Shown here piece after piece: positions 52,046 to 61,255 of a stretch of 64,000 nt of DNA. The position numbers and the translations under genes were made by a program. The first letter of the stretch is position 1. Each line of letters opens with the position of its first letter. The notes beneath the pieces are model-generated. The model made no database searches. It saw only the letters and a program-made list of their open reading frames with translations, and was not told the DNA's origin. Source of the stretch: Candidatus Opimibacter skivensis (GTDB taxonomy: Bacteria; Bacteroidota; Bacteroidia; Chitinophagales; Saprospiraceae); contig JADKGY010000029.1 of NCBI GenBank assembly GCA_016722045.1, positions 620,001 to 684,000 of the forward strand. The letters run 5' to 3'.

Positions 52046-55000
52046 TTATTTTACAATCTTCGAGAAATACCATGACTTGCCATCTGAAATTCTGATGATG
52101 TACCAGCCTGATTCAAGATCTGAGACATTCAAATGATTCGACAAAGGATGATCAAATCTTTTAAAAAGCCGGCCATCAACACCTGATATAAGTACTTCTG
52201 TCATTGGACTTTCCATGTCAACTATAAGCACATCATCTGTAGGTACCGGATACACCTTTAAAGATTTATATCTTTCAGGGCGATCAACCGCCACATCTGT
52301 GTCTACAAAAACAGGAATTGAGGACAAAGTGCATCCATTCCCGTCGGTCACGCCAAGTACATAATTTCCAGTCAATGAAAGATTATCAATGTCTTCTGTA
52401 CCTGGTAGTTGAGATCCATCAGGAAAAAGCCAAACAAATTGATATGGCATTACCCCACCTGAGGTGGTCACATTGATAGCACCTCCCCCAATATTTGAAA
52501 TATGAAAGACAGTATCAATCGTGATCGCTAGCGGATCAGGTTGTATGATCACATAAGTATCAGTTGCAAAACATCCGGTACCATCAGAAACCGTTACAGA
52601 ATAACTTCCTGCTGCCAGATTATTGATCACTGCTGTTGAAGCACCGTTTGACCATGTATAACTTACAGGCGGTGTCGTATTATTAGCTGTAATCGTGATT
52701 GAACCTGTAGTATCTCCTGCACATAATATATTCGTTTGAACCGAAGTTATTCCCAATTGACAATTACCGGGTTGAACATTGAAGCATTGGGATTTAGAAC
52801 AACCATTTACATCAGCAACAGTAACACAGAAAACACCGGGTGATAGTCCGGAAATATTTGGTGTAGTAGCGCCGGTGCTCCATAAATAAGTAACAATCCC
52901 GGATATGACATCCAGTTGTATGGAACCATTCATCGCACCAGGTGATGATTCATTGACGACTGTACCGGTTATTTCAGGGATAATAATCTCTGTAACTATA
53001 ATACAATCCATGTCCTGACATCCACCTTCATCAGTGATCGTCAGGCAATATTCACCTGTATGAGCCACTAAAAGTGAATCTCCCGTTGAACCGTCAGACC
53101 ATAAGAAAGTAACATTTCCAGTCTCACCTGAAATGAAAGGCATAACAAGTGCGGTATCTCCTTCACATATGATCACGTCAACTCCAAGTTGCAGATCAAG
53201 AGAACATCCAAACGGGTCAACCTGTGCAGAACCTGAAGCATTACATGAATTGGCATCTGAGACAGTGACTGTATATGTTGCGGGTGGTAATCCAGTAATC
53301 ATTGCTGTGGTACCGCCATTACTCCACAAATAAGTGAAAGCACCGGTTCCACCTGCCGGAGTAGCTGTAGCCGTTCCGTTATTCTGACCTACACCCGTTT
53401 CATCAGTGGTTGTAACATTTACTGTCACTTGTGCAGGTGAAGTTACAATTGCAGATTTTGTATTTGTGCATCCATTTTCATCTGTTATGGTTACTGTGTA
53501 AGTACCAGCAGGCAGATTTGAATTAGTGTTTCCGTTTACACCATTGGACCAGGATGCAGTGTAAGGAGATGTGCCCCCTGTGGCAACGCTTGTCAGACTC
53601 GCGTTGCTATTTCCAAAGCATAAATTTTGAATTGTTTGTTGGACCTGAATATCAATCGGCTGTGGCTGTGTGATTGTATATCCTTTTACCAGGACACATC
53701 CGTGACTATCTGTCGCCGTAACAATATATGAACCTGCGATTAAGTTTGAAATGACAGGGACGGTAGCTCCATTTGACCATTCATATGTATATGGTGCCAA
53801 TCCTCCTGAAGCTGTCACAGAAATGCTTCCATTCGCACCACCGGGACAAGTCACATTAACCTGTTGATTAAGATTGACATTCACGACTCCACCGGGATTG
53901 ACAGTATAGGTTGCAGTTTTTGTGCAAGCATTGTTATCTGTGACTGTAACAGAATACATATCAGGTGCTAAGTTGTTAATTGTTGTTCCCAAAAATCCAT
54001 TTGACCATTCTACAAAAATAGGATTAACACCACCTGTCACTGATATGGTTATCGCCCCATCAGCCTGACCGAAACATGATTCATGTGTGAGAGTGACAAG
54101 GTTGATGACGATGACCGCTGGTTGCGTAACTTGATTGACAGATGTCTTTGTACAACCGTTATTATCAGTGACTGTGACCGTATAGGCACCGGCTGCAAGA
54201 TTAGAAATGGTAGCGCCGCTTCCACCGTTTGACCAATTGTAAGTATAGGGTGCAACACCTCCGGTACCATGTGCCGTGATGGAACCATTAGTACCGCCAT
54301 TGCAACTTACATTTGTAATTGTTGCGGCAGAAAAACCGAGAATTGGAGGCTGACCGATGGTGATGCTCGACGTTGAAGTTGAACTGCAATTATCCGATAC
54401 AGTAACTGTATAGGTACCTGCAGGAAGATTGCTTATCGTTGCGCCTGATCCTCCATTGGACCAGTTATAAGTGAATGGAGCGATTCCTCCGGCTGCAGCT
54501 GCGGTAGCGCTCCCGGTATTCTGACCATTGCATAAGATGCCTGATGAAGTAGGTATTGATACTGTCAAAGTTGGGGCGCCTCCGTTGAGCGTGCCTGTCG
54601 CCGTATTGGTAACTATCTTATCTCCGGTGTCAGACCCATTTCCATTGGCAATATTATTGGCAACATAGCAAGTGACAGTTGTATTGGCAGGGGAGCTTGG
54701 CGATTTCCAAGTCGCTGTCCAACTTACCATGTGGGATGCAGGATAGGATGCAGGTGTATTATGCTCCCAATATTGTCTACCGCTTTCTGTTTCCAATTGA
54801 GAACCTGAGGATGGACTGCTCAGGGTACCTGCTATTTGATTTGCACTATTGAGAATCGTGAGCTGAAATCCTGCCACTACAGCTACTCCATTTGGGTTGC
54901 TGCTGGTGACAGTGAGCACATAGTTTGTACAAGGCTCTATAGAAGCTGGTAAACCGGTGACAGTCACATTACCATCCTGAGTTCCACCATTAAGGGTATG

Positions 55001-55123
55001 ACAACTTGTTCCACAAGTACTTTCACCAGGTGCCCCTGTATTTCCATTAGGAGGATTAGTAGGAAACCCAAACCAAAGAAATGCGCTTGCAAACAAAGCG
55101 AGTATTGAGTATTTTTTATTCAT
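52046..55123 (-). CDS. T9SS surface protein with heme-motif/choice-of-anchor V domain and ~10 SprB repeats
   Basis: Large exported protein, 1025 residues. Signal peptide, then a choice-of-anchor V/Reelin-like domain (~22-170) that begins with GAPGESTCGTSCH, giving C37-x3-C41-H42. After it come about ten SprB-type units of 70-77 residues (each with a Cys near the start, PYTYNWSNG-like core and AGTYTVTVTDNNGC), and a C-terminal type A T9SS sorting domain. Likely a cell-surface adhesin-like filament. The shorter paralog lies next door (55244). The repeats are also visible as DNA-level direct repeats. Confidence 0.92.
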   Translation of the reverse strand: MNKKYSILALFASAFLWFGFPTNPPNGNTGAPGESTCGTSCHTLNGGTQDGNVTVTGLPASIEPCTNYVLTVTSSNPNGVAVVAGFQLTILNSANQIAGTLSSPSSGSQLETESGRQYWEHNTPASYPASHMVSWTATWKSPSSPANTTVTCYVANNIANGNGSDTGDKIVTNTATGTLNGGAPTLTVSIPTSSGILCNGQNTGSATAAAAGGIAPFTYNWSNGGSGATISNLPAGTYTVTVSDNCSSTSTSSITIGQPPILGFSAATITNVSCNGGTNGSITAHGTGGVAPYTYNWSNGGSGATISNLAAGAYTVTVTDNNGCTKTSVNQVTQPAVIVINLVTLTHESCFGQADGAITISVTGGVNPIFVEWSNGFLGTTINNLAPDMYSVTVTDNNACTKTATYTVNPGGVVNVNLNQQVNVTCPGGANGSISVTASGGLAPYTYEWSNGATVPVISNLIAGSYIVTATDSHGCVLVKGYTITQPQPIDIQVQQTIQNLCFGNSNASLTSVATGGTSPYTASWSNGVNGNTNSNLPAGTYTVTITDENGCTNTKSAIVTSPAQVTVNVTTTDETGVGQNNGTATATPAGGTGAFTYLWSNGGTTAMITGLPPATYTVTVSDANSCNASGSAQVDPFGCSLDLQLGVDVIICEGDTALVMPFISGETGNVTFLWSDGSTGDSLLVAHTGEYCLTITDEGGCQDMDCIIVTEIIIPEITGTVVNESSPGAMNGSIQLDVISGIVTYLWSTGATTPNISGLSPGVFCVTVADVNGCSKSQCFNVQPGNCQLGITSVQTNILCAGDTTGSITITANNTTPPVSYTWSNGASTAVINNLAAGSYSVTVSDGTGCFATDTYVIIQPDPLAITIDTVFHISNIGGGAINVTTSGGVMPYQFVWLFPDGSQLPGTEDIDNLSLTGNYVLGVTDGNGCTLSSIPVFVDTDVAVDRPERYKSLKVYPVPTDDVLIVDMESPMTEVLISGVDGRLFKRFDHPLSNHLNVSDLESGWYIIRISDGKSWYFSKIVK

Positions 55124-55243
55124 GATATGAATGATATTAAATTAATAATCCTTACGTCAATAATGGATAATCCATTTTATCCATTAGAAATCTTTGGGGT
55201 GAATTTATTTGAGAGAGAAGTTATGCGGCTTCTCCTGATTACT

Positions 55244-56038
55244 TTATATTTTTGACCAACGCGCCAAGTATGACCGATCACCATTTCTAAACTGCAGCAG
55301 ATATATTCCCGGAGGAAGATCGGGAGTATCGACAACACCTTCTTCAATCTTAGTCTGACTGACCATTTTTCCTGATATATCGTAGAATATGACCTGACCG
55401 GAGGGAGATACCTGATCAGGTAATTCGATATGAATCATACCAGAACCCGGATTTGGATATATTGTTGGTGGTGCTTCCGCTGCTACATTTTGGGTTGCTG
55501 CCAAAATAACCGTACCCGTACCTTTTGATGAAGTAGTTTTATCACCTGTATTTTTTAAGTTTCCATTGGCTATTATTCCATTGGCATACCAGGTGATGAC
55601 ACTTCCTGCTGCCAGGGCAGGCGCTTTCCAGAGCACAGTCCATTTTGCAACGCTATCTGTATAAACCACGGCAGGATGGTGTTCGAAATATTGCCGACCA
55701 TTCAACATCGAGGTAGCAGAGTTTGCCGAAGGCATACTCATATCACCGGCTTTGGTATTTAATGGGCCCAATATGGTCATTTGAAATCCGGCTTTCGCGC
55801 CTCCTCCATTTGTATTCCTGTTGACGACAGTCAGTGTATATGTTTCATCCGGAGTAATAGAGGCAGGAAAGTCTTCAACCGATATTGTCCCAGCCAATGA
55901 AGAACCGTTGCTCGAATGACAATTCGCACAAAATATTTCTCCCGGAGCACCGGTATGTCCATCAGGAGGATTGGTTGAATTAGCGACAAGAAAAAATGCC
56001 GATCCGATAATTCCAAGGAGCATGTATAGTTTATTCAT
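55244..56038 (-). CDS. Short T9SS protein with CxxCH choice-of-anchor V domain
   Basis: Exported protein of 264 residues paralogous to the N-terminal part of the neighbour. Residues 22-~170 form the choice-of-anchor V domain, beginning with C37-A-N-C40-H41, a canonical heme-c motif (CxxCH). The C-terminal ~75 residues are a type A sorting domain (IYPNPGSGMIHIELPD ... GIYLLQFRNGDRSY). No SprB repeats. It precedes the long paralog on the same strand with a gap of 120 bp. Whether heme is attached is not known. Confidence 0.9.
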   Translation of the reverse strand: MNKLYMLLGIIGSAFFLVANSTNPPDGHTGAPGEIFCANCHSSNGSSLAGTISVEDFPASITPDETYTLTVVNRNTNGGGAKAGFQMTILGPLNTKAGDMSMPSANSATSMLNGRQYFEHHPAVVYTDSVAKWTVLWKAPALAAGSVITWYANGIIANGNLKNTGDKTTSSKGTGTVILAATQNVAAEAPPTIYPNPGSGMIHIELPDQVSPSGQVIFYDISGKMVSQTKIEEGVVDTPDLPPGIYLLQFRNGDRSYLARWSKI

Positions 56039-56373
56039 TCAAACCGTTTTCCGATCTAAGATCAATGATAATTAAATAACTTAAAAACAAGCAGCCTACC
56101 GATTACAAAACCTTCAGAATACGGACAAACAGGAACTTTTTCATGTTAAGCCGGACAGTGGTTATGGTGATTCTGTTAAAACTGTGGTTGTTCGGGACTT
56201 ACAAATGAAGCCAGATGCGTATTTGTAGATAAAATGTACATGTTCAACGAATAATCTGACACGTAAGGCAACTACTTCCAAAATATGTCGTCTATATGAC
56301 AAAAGCCACTATATCGGTAGAACTGACTTACCTAGGTCATAATTCATTGATTCCATTTCTCAACTCAACTACG
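56039..56373. other. 335-bp divergent gap without genes
   Basis: Lies between the short T9SS protein gene and the small secreted protein gene. I see no tRNA, hairpin or TAnnTTTG element that is convincing. An ATG at 56296 is in frame with the next gene but gives a non-signal extension. Confidence 0.5.
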
Positions 56374-56733
56374 ATGAAAAATTTAATGCGGATAGTAATG
56401 TTAGCCATATTCATGATTAGCCTGGCTTTTTCGACTCCCGTCAATGCTTCCCCGGTAAGAAGTAATACTTCCCTGGATGTACTCAGAAAAGAAGTAACAA
56501 AGTGGGTACAAAATAACGCAATTCCTATTCCGGATGTGGTTGATCAGGTTGTCACTGTTGGCTTCATGATAAATGCAAAAAAAGAGCTTATTATCCTGGA
56601 CATTACCGGTGACAGCGCACCAGCATGCGCTTACGTTAAGCAGGTACTAAATTACAATAAGGTAAAATACAATCAGGCGAGGCAGTTGACAAGGTATTCC
56701 ATAAAAATCCGTCTTGTCAATGGAAAATATTAA
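56374..56733 (+). CDS. Small secreted protein
   Basis: Unrecognised 119-residue exported protein, starting MKNLMRIVMLAIFMISLAFS with cleavage expected near VNA. The mature part is LRKEVTKWVQNNAIPIPDVVDQVVTVGFMINAKKELIILDI and a short Cys-containing segment. The strand-rich pattern (VTVGFMINAKKELIILDI) looks like the TonB C-terminal-like fold found in many small Bacteroidota secreted proteins. Not assigned to a function. Followed by a terminator. Confidence 0.75.
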   Translation: MKNLMRIVMLAIFMISLAFSTPVNASPVRSNTSLDVLRKEVTKWVQNNAIPIPDVVDQVVTVGFMINAKKELIILDITGDSAPACAYVKQVLNYNKVKYNQARQLTRYSIKIRLVNGKY

Positions 56734-56789
56734 CTCTCCTCATCAAGAGAATAGGGTAATTTTTTGGTTGGATAGTTAACAACAGTAAC

Positions 56790-56822
56790 GTGGTCTCCAG
56801 ATATCGGGGCCACTTTTTTTTA
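56790..56822 (+). terminator. Intrinsic terminator
   Basis: GTGGTCTC and GGGGCCAC pair (two G-T wobbles) around an 8-nt loop, followed by a T tract, 57 bp after the stop. Confidence 0.75.
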
Positions 56823-56847
56823 TTTATGTTGTAGTACCAGAAAAATA

Positions 56848-56915
56848 AGACTTTCGAGTGTCTCTGACTTCGAACCGAAATGTGCATGTTCGAGGTCGGA
56901 GACACTCGAACGTCT
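56848..56915. repeat. Long inverted repeat (23-bp arms) between convergent genes
   Basis: Arms at 56853-56875 and 56888-56910 pair with two G-T wobbles around a 12-nt loop, and the pairing extends further to AGAC/GTCT at 56848-56851 and 56912-56915. There is no T tract on either side. A strong RNA hairpin or a small mobile element. Confidence 0.85.
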
Positions 56916-56935
56916 AAACGTCTGAATCCGTTTTT

Positions 56936-57916
56936 CTATGCCTCCTCCGAGACTGACGAAGAGGATTTAAACAATGATTCAACGAATGCCTTTTTATTAA
57001 ATATTTGTAACTGGTCAATTTTCTCTCCTACACCAATAAACCTGATTGGAATTTTAAACTGATCAGAAATACCTAAAGCCACACCGCCTTTGGCTGTTCC
57101 ATCAAGTTTCGTCAGCGTGAGGCAGGTCACCTCGGTAGCTTCTGAAAACTGGCGGCATTGTTCCATTGCATTTTGGCCTGTGGTGGCATCAAGAATCAGC
57201 ATGACATCATGTGGTGCGCCGGGTAAAGACTTGTCAATGGAGTTCTTGATTTTTGTCAATTCACGCATCAGGTTGACTTTATTATGAAGTCGTCCTGCTG
57301 TATCAATAATGACTACATCTGCGTTGGATTTGATTCCTTCTTTTACAGCTTCGAAAGCGACAGCGGCGGGATCCGTATTCATGCCTTTACTAAAAAAGGC
57401 GCATCCTACCCGGTCTGCCCATATCTTAAGCTGGTCAACTGCAGCAGCTCTGAATGTATCGCCCGCACCTAATAAAACAGAAAGTCCTTTCAGTTTATAT
57501 TGATAGGCAAGCTTTCCTATCGTGGTTGTTTTCCCCACACCATTTACACCCACGACAAGCATCACATAAGGCTTTTTACCGGACGGGATTTCAAAATCGT
57601 CTAGGTCTGTGGTGTTATTTTCAGTCAGGATGGAGGCTACCTCATCACGTAGTATCGAATTGAGCTCATTGACATTTAGGTATTTATCCTTTGCTACCCG
57701 GGCTTCAATCCGCTCAATGATTTTGATGGTGGTCTCAAGGCCAACGTCGCTTGAAATGAGAGCAGATTCGAGTTCATCAAGGACTTCAACATCAACCGTT
57801 GATTTTCCTGCGACTGCTTTTGATAATCGCTGAAAGAGGTTTGATTTTGTTTTTTCAAGACCCTTGTCTAATTCCTGTTCTTTTTCTTTAGAAAAAAATT
57901 TATTGAAGAAGCTCAT
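56936..57916 (-). CDS. ftsY: Signal recognition particle receptor FtsY
   Basis: SRP GTPase receptor of 326 residues. N helical domain (~1-110), then the GTPase: P-loop GVNGVGKTTTIGKLA (~residue 125-139), DTAGRLHNKVNLMRELTKI, and TKLDGTAKGGVALGI. It lacks the long acidic A domain of E. coli FtsY, as in other Bacteroidota. Probably read with the downstream DUF4295-rpmG-rpmB cluster: the ATG is at 57916 and a possible -7 element (TATCTTTA, 57937-57944) is upstream, so it may be separately promoted. Confidence 0.97.
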   Translation of the reverse strand: MSFFNKFFSKEKEQELDKGLEKTKSNLFQRLSKAVAGKSTVDVEVLDELESALISSDVGLETTIKIIERIEARVAKDKYLNVNELNSILRDEVASILTENNTTDLDDFEIPSGKKPYVMLVVGVNGVGKTTTIGKLAYQYKLKGLSVLLGAGDTFRAAAVDQLKIWADRVGCAFFSKGMNTDPAAVAFEAVKEGIKSNADVVIIDTAGRLHNKVNLMRELTKIKNSIDKSLPGAPHDVMLILDATTGQNAMEQCRQFSEATEVTCLTLTKLDGTAKGGVALGISDQFKIPIRFIGVGEKIDQLQIFNKKAFVESLFKSSSSVSEEA

Positions 57917-58017
57917 AATGATCGAAGTGGTCTAACATAAAGATATCTGAATAGTACGCATAGACTATTCAGATATCGAAGATTGCAACTATCGGATGGA
58001 TGTGAAATCCTTATCGC

Positions 58018-58191
58018 CTATTTCTCGGCGAAGAAATCTTTCACTTTATCCTTATGGATAATGACCTCTTTGTAGGAGTATTTTCCTGTGACAGGATCTT
58101 TTACAGGTTTTACAACTTTTACAAAATCCCTTCCCGAACCTGCATTTGTTGCCCGTTGAGCAACCTTGGCATTTTTTGAAACTTTAGCCAT
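58018..58191 (-). CDS. DUF4295 ribosome-associated small protein
   Basis: Small 57-residue basic protein starting MAKVSKNAKVAQRATNAGSG and ending VKDFFAEK. It contains VKVVKPVKDPVTGKYSYKEV, matching the Bacteroidota DUF4295 family that is always near rpmG/rpmB. It is 15 bp after rpmG on the same strand. Role unknown, presumed ribosomal. Confidence 0.88.
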   Translation of the reverse strand: MAKVSKNAKVAQRATNAGSGRDFVKVVKPVKDPVTGKYSYKEVIIHKDKVKDFFAEK

Positions 58192-58206
58192 TTGATGATG
58201 ATTTTA

Positions 58207-58395
58207 TTATTTGATTTCTTTATGAACGGTCACTTTCTTCAGGATCGGGTTGAACTTCTTTAGTTCAAGGCGGTCCGGTGTGTTCTTACGGTTTTTCTGG
58301 GTCACATAACGTGACGTTCCCGGCATGCCACTGGTCTTGTGCTCAGTGCATTCCAGGATAATCTGGTTTCTGTTACCTTTTGACTTCTTTGCCAT
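58207..58395 (-). CDS. rpmG: 50S ribosomal protein L33
   Basis: Large-subunit protein, 62 residues, with NRNQIILECTEHKTSGMPGTSRYVTQKNRKN and KKFNPILKKVTVHKEIK. It lacks the CxxC zinc pairs: only one Cys (C15) is seen, so this is the zinc-free form. Normal neighbour rpmB upstream (13 bp). Confidence 0.94.
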   Translation of the reverse strand: MAKKSKGNRNQIILECTEHKTSGMPGTSRYVTQKNRKNTPDRLELKKFNPILKKVTVHKEIK

Positions 58396-58408
58396 GATAT
58401 ATAGATAA

Positions 58409-58669
58409 TTACTTCTTCTTTCTTAATGTGACACCTGTATGGAATCCTTCAGCTTTCAAACGAAGAAGGTAATCATAGAGGCCCAATTTATCGATATTCC
58501 TTATCGCTGAGGTGGAAACATTGAGTTCTACTGTCTGACCTGTCTCGGGAATAAAAAAACTCTTCTTTTGCAGGTTAGGCAAAAATCTACGTTTTGACTT
58601 CATGTTCGAATGGGAAACTTTATTACCGGTCATCGGCTTTTTCCCTGTTAACTGACATTCTCTGGCCAT
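58409..58669 (-). CDS. rpmB: 50S ribosomal protein L28
   Basis: Large-subunit protein of 86 residues. It starts MARECQLTGKKPMTGNKVSHSNMKSKRRFLPNLQKKSF, the family signature. First gene of the rpmB-rpmG-DUF4295 cluster, with spacing of 13-15 bp. Only ~60 bp separate it from the tRNA gene upstream on the same strand. Confidence 0.95.
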   Translation of the reverse strand: MARECQLTGKKPMTGNKVSHSNMKSKRRFLPNLQKKSFFIPETGQTVELNVSTSAIRNIDKLGLYDYLLRLKAEGFHTGVTLRKKK

Positions 58670-58729
58670 CTTATACGCCGTTTATTCTTATTATATAATG
58701 TTCTTTCTGTCAAGAAGTTACCTCAAAAA

Positions 58730-58806
58730 TGGTGACTTCGGAAGGAGTCGAACCTTCAACCTCCTGATCCGTAGTCAGGTGCTCTATCCAATTAAGCTAC
58801 GAAGCC
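58730..58806 (-). tRNA. tRNA-Arg (anticodon ACG)
   Basis: 77-nt cloverleaf on the minus strand starting GGCTTCGTAGC and ending GAAGTCACCA with CCA encoded. The acceptor arms GGCTTCG/CGAAGTC pair (one G-T). The anticodon stem CCTGA/TCAGG encloses loop CTACGGA, giving anticodon ACG. T arm GGTTCGACTCC is standard. It reads CGN arginine codons after A34 deamination to inosine. Confidence 0.95.
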
Positions 58807-58911
58807 GACTCCTCAAATGGAGTGCAAAGATAAAAGTTTATCAGCGACTTTTTACCATATGTTCAATGATAATTTCAAACCCCTCAAATCGGGGAATTTC
58901 CAGCATACGTA

Positions 58912-60501
58912 TTAGTATACGAAAAGCTTAAAGGTGTCCTTTTCTTTATTCCTTCTCAGTGTCACCATATAGAGAGCAGCAGCAAGTGGTTTTGTATCTA
59001 AAAGGAAATAGCCTTGATTGATTTCATCACTCGTCACCGGGAAAGATCTCACCAAAGCCCCATTCGTCGCATAAACATCACAAGCCACATTAGTGGAGTC
59101 TCCCCTGACCAGAACATGGACTTTCACCTTCTCCAGGCTCGCGGGATTTGGAAATATGGAAATGATACGGAGGACAGGTTCAACTGAAGTAGAGCATTGA
59201 GCTAATGCTGCTTTAATAGCCGCATCGGTCTGTATTCTTTTCCCTGTGACTGTTATTCCCTGAAGGGAATTATTATTTTTTGCTGAAGAAAAGATAAAAT
59301 CCTTCATTTTCAGTGCTACTTCATCGGGATGGATATCGATGCCATCCAATAAAGTCGTGCAGGGAACACTATATAACAAAGCTATTGAGCCAGCTACATG
59401 TGGTGCTGAAGCACTTGTGCCACTAAAGCCATGGTATTGATTGTTCAAATCAACAGTCAGTGTACCTTCTCCCGGAGCACCTATATCAATGCTTACACTT
59501 CCAAAACCGGCATTCTCCATGATGACATCTGACAGATCCACATTTGTAACAGCTATCATATATGGTGATGTACATGTTGTAGGCATATCACCATCCACAT
59601 CAACAGATATGGAATTGTTGGGTCCGGCGGTCACGCTTAATATCCCGACTGCACCCATTTTATCGTACATCTCGCACCACAGCGGATGGTCAGCAGCGAA
59701 CGCATTGTCAATACCTCCTGATAAATTTGTAGCGACAACAAAAGCGCCTTCCTGTCCATTGGTCTCCTTGTATTTTTTCCGCATATCAATAGCATATTGA
59801 TAGGCTTCGATAACTTCTGATTCAAAATCTGCACCACTGATCAACATTAATTTGACATTCCAATTTACTCCGGTAACACCGACACTGTTATTTCCTTTTG
59901 CGCCGACGACACCACTAACCTGTGTGCCATGCTGTTTTTTAGGATGATCATCTTTCCCTGTTTTTACATTTAGTCCCTTGTAATCATCTGTATATCCGTT
60001 GCCATCATTGTCAATTCCGTCATTCGGAATTTCCCCTTTGTTAAGCCAAATATTCGGCACCAGATCCTGATGTTGAATATCAAAACCATCATCAACCACC
60101 GCGACGACTATTGTATCTCCACTTTTCGTGACTCCGCCGGTAGTGATATCCCAGGCTTTGGGCATACCGATCAGATTCATATCCCCCTGATTGATGTAAG
60201 CCGGATCATTGGGCACCGTGTTTCGCCAATTGATACGCTGATCCTCCATAACTCTGTCTACACATGGAAGTTTTTGCAAAGCAGAAACAGCACTTTCAGG
60301 TAACTCAACTACGAGCCAGGTATCAACAGGAAGTTTCTTTTTTAGATATGATGTGGAGTTATAGCCTCTGTCTATCCACCACTGATCAAGACATACGGTG
60401 GAGGCAGTGTTCATCTCGACCAGCCATCTGCTGGTTGGTTCTGACATAGGAATAACCTGAAAAAATGAAATCAATGAGGTATACAGTAAAATTAAAATCA
60501 T
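58912..60501 (-). CDS. Subtilisin-family serine protease with T9SS sorting domain
   Basis: Exported S8 peptidase of 529 residues. N-terminal hydrophobic signal, an inhibitor-like propeptide, and the catalytic triad Asp137 (VVDDGFD), His191 (HGTQVSG) and Ser363 (GFSGTSASAPHVAG). A DNDGNGYTDDYKG calcium-like loop follows the Asp. C-terminal ~75 residues are a type A T9SS sorting domain (ISIFPNPASLEKVKVHV ... LYMVTLRRN). Triad complete. Likely secreted protease; no partner gene is adjacent. Confidence 0.93.
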   Translation of the reverse strand: MILILLYTSLISFFQVIPMSEPTSRWLVEMNTASTVCLDQWWIDRGYNSTSYLKKKLPVDTWLVVELPESAVSALQKLPCVDRVMEDQRINWRNTVPNDPAYINQGDMNLIGMPKAWDITTGGVTKSGDTIVVAVVDDGFDIQHQDLVPNIWLNKGEIPNDGIDNDGNGYTDDYKGLNVKTGKDDHPKKQHGTQVSGVVGAKGNNSVGVTGVNWNVKLMLISGADFESEVIEAYQYAIDMRKKYKETNGQEGAFVVATNLSGGIDNAFAADHPLWCEMYDKMGAVGILSVTAGPNNSISVDVDGDMPTTCTSPYMIAVTNVDLSDVIMENAGFGSVSIDIGAPGEGTLTVDLNNQYHGFSGTSASAPHVAGSIALLYSVPCTTLLDGIDIHPDEVALKMKDFIFSSAKNNNSLQGITVTGKRIQTDAAIKAALAQCSTSVEPVLRIISIFPNPASLEKVKVHVLVRGDSTNVACDVYATNGALVRSFPVTSDEINQGYFLLDTKPLAAALYMVTLRRNKEKDTFKLFVY

Positions 60502-60640
60502 GTTTATCTGTCTTTTATAATCAGTTATGAATCCTTTAGGTTAACGAAAATCCTGTCTCAATCGCATATTTCTGAATGATTAAAAAAAAGGACTTAACCG
60601 ACAATTATAGTTGATCATAAGAATTCTGATTTTTCAACTT

Positions 60641-61255
60641 TCAATGACCTACCGCGGTGTAGGCTCCTTTAAAATTTTTCTCACCTGCGTGCACTTCAAA
60701 TGGCAGATTATTCTCCCTGGGTGGTATAGGGCAATTAAAACCGTCACTGTATGCACAATATGGATTGTAACATTTATTGAAATCTATTGTAATCGACCCG
60801 TCTTCGGCATCCGCTTTTGACATATTAATATATCGTCCTCCTCCATACGTAGTCACTCCGTTTGTTTCATCTTTAAACGGAAGGAAGAGGTAATCTTTAA
60901 AATCAGGATTAGACAAGAGTGAGAGATTTTCATACAACGACAATGTGGCTTTCTGACCGCCCCATGAGAAAGTAGCAACACCATATTTGCGATACTTTCG
61001 CGTCAGCCCACTGTAAGTAGGCATATCAAATGGCTCAGAATCACTTGCTGGCTGGAAAGAAGCAGTGATACGTGCTTTCGAAGCCGCAGGATAAAAATCA
61101 AGTTTTACAAGATCAGCCTCTTTCAGCGGTGAACGCGGATCACTCATAAATTCCTTAAAGTATTCTTTTCTGTATTCCGTGATTTCTTTTGTCAAAGGAG
61201 ATGAACAACTGTTCAAACCAATGAATACTGTATAAATAATAACTAATCTGATCAT
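60641..61255 (-). CDS. DUF1684 lipoprotein
   Basis: Lipoprotein of 204 residues (lipobox around NSC, Cys at ~17). The DUF1684 core carries LSLYENLSLLSNPDFKDYLFLPFKDETNG, TYGGGRYINM and FNKCYNPYCAYSDGFNCPIPPRENN, with conserved Cys residues. No function is known for the family. Its start overlaps the stop of the propeller gene by 4 bp (61252-61255), so they are an operon. Confidence 0.88.
   Translation of the reverse strand: MIRLVIIYTVFIGLNSCSSPLTKEITEYRKEYFKEFMSDPRSPLKEADLVKLDFYPAASKARITASFQPASDSEPFDMPTYSGLTRKYRKYGVATFSWGGQKATLSLYENLSLLSNPDFKDYLFLPFKDETNGVTTYGGGRYINMSKADAEDGSITIDFNKCYNPYCAYSDGFNCPIPPRENNLPFEVHAGEKNFKGAYTAVGH

Noticed and set aside
52046..55123. DNA-level repeats in the SprB protein gene as a mobile element
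   Set aside because: They are codon-level repeats of the protein units.
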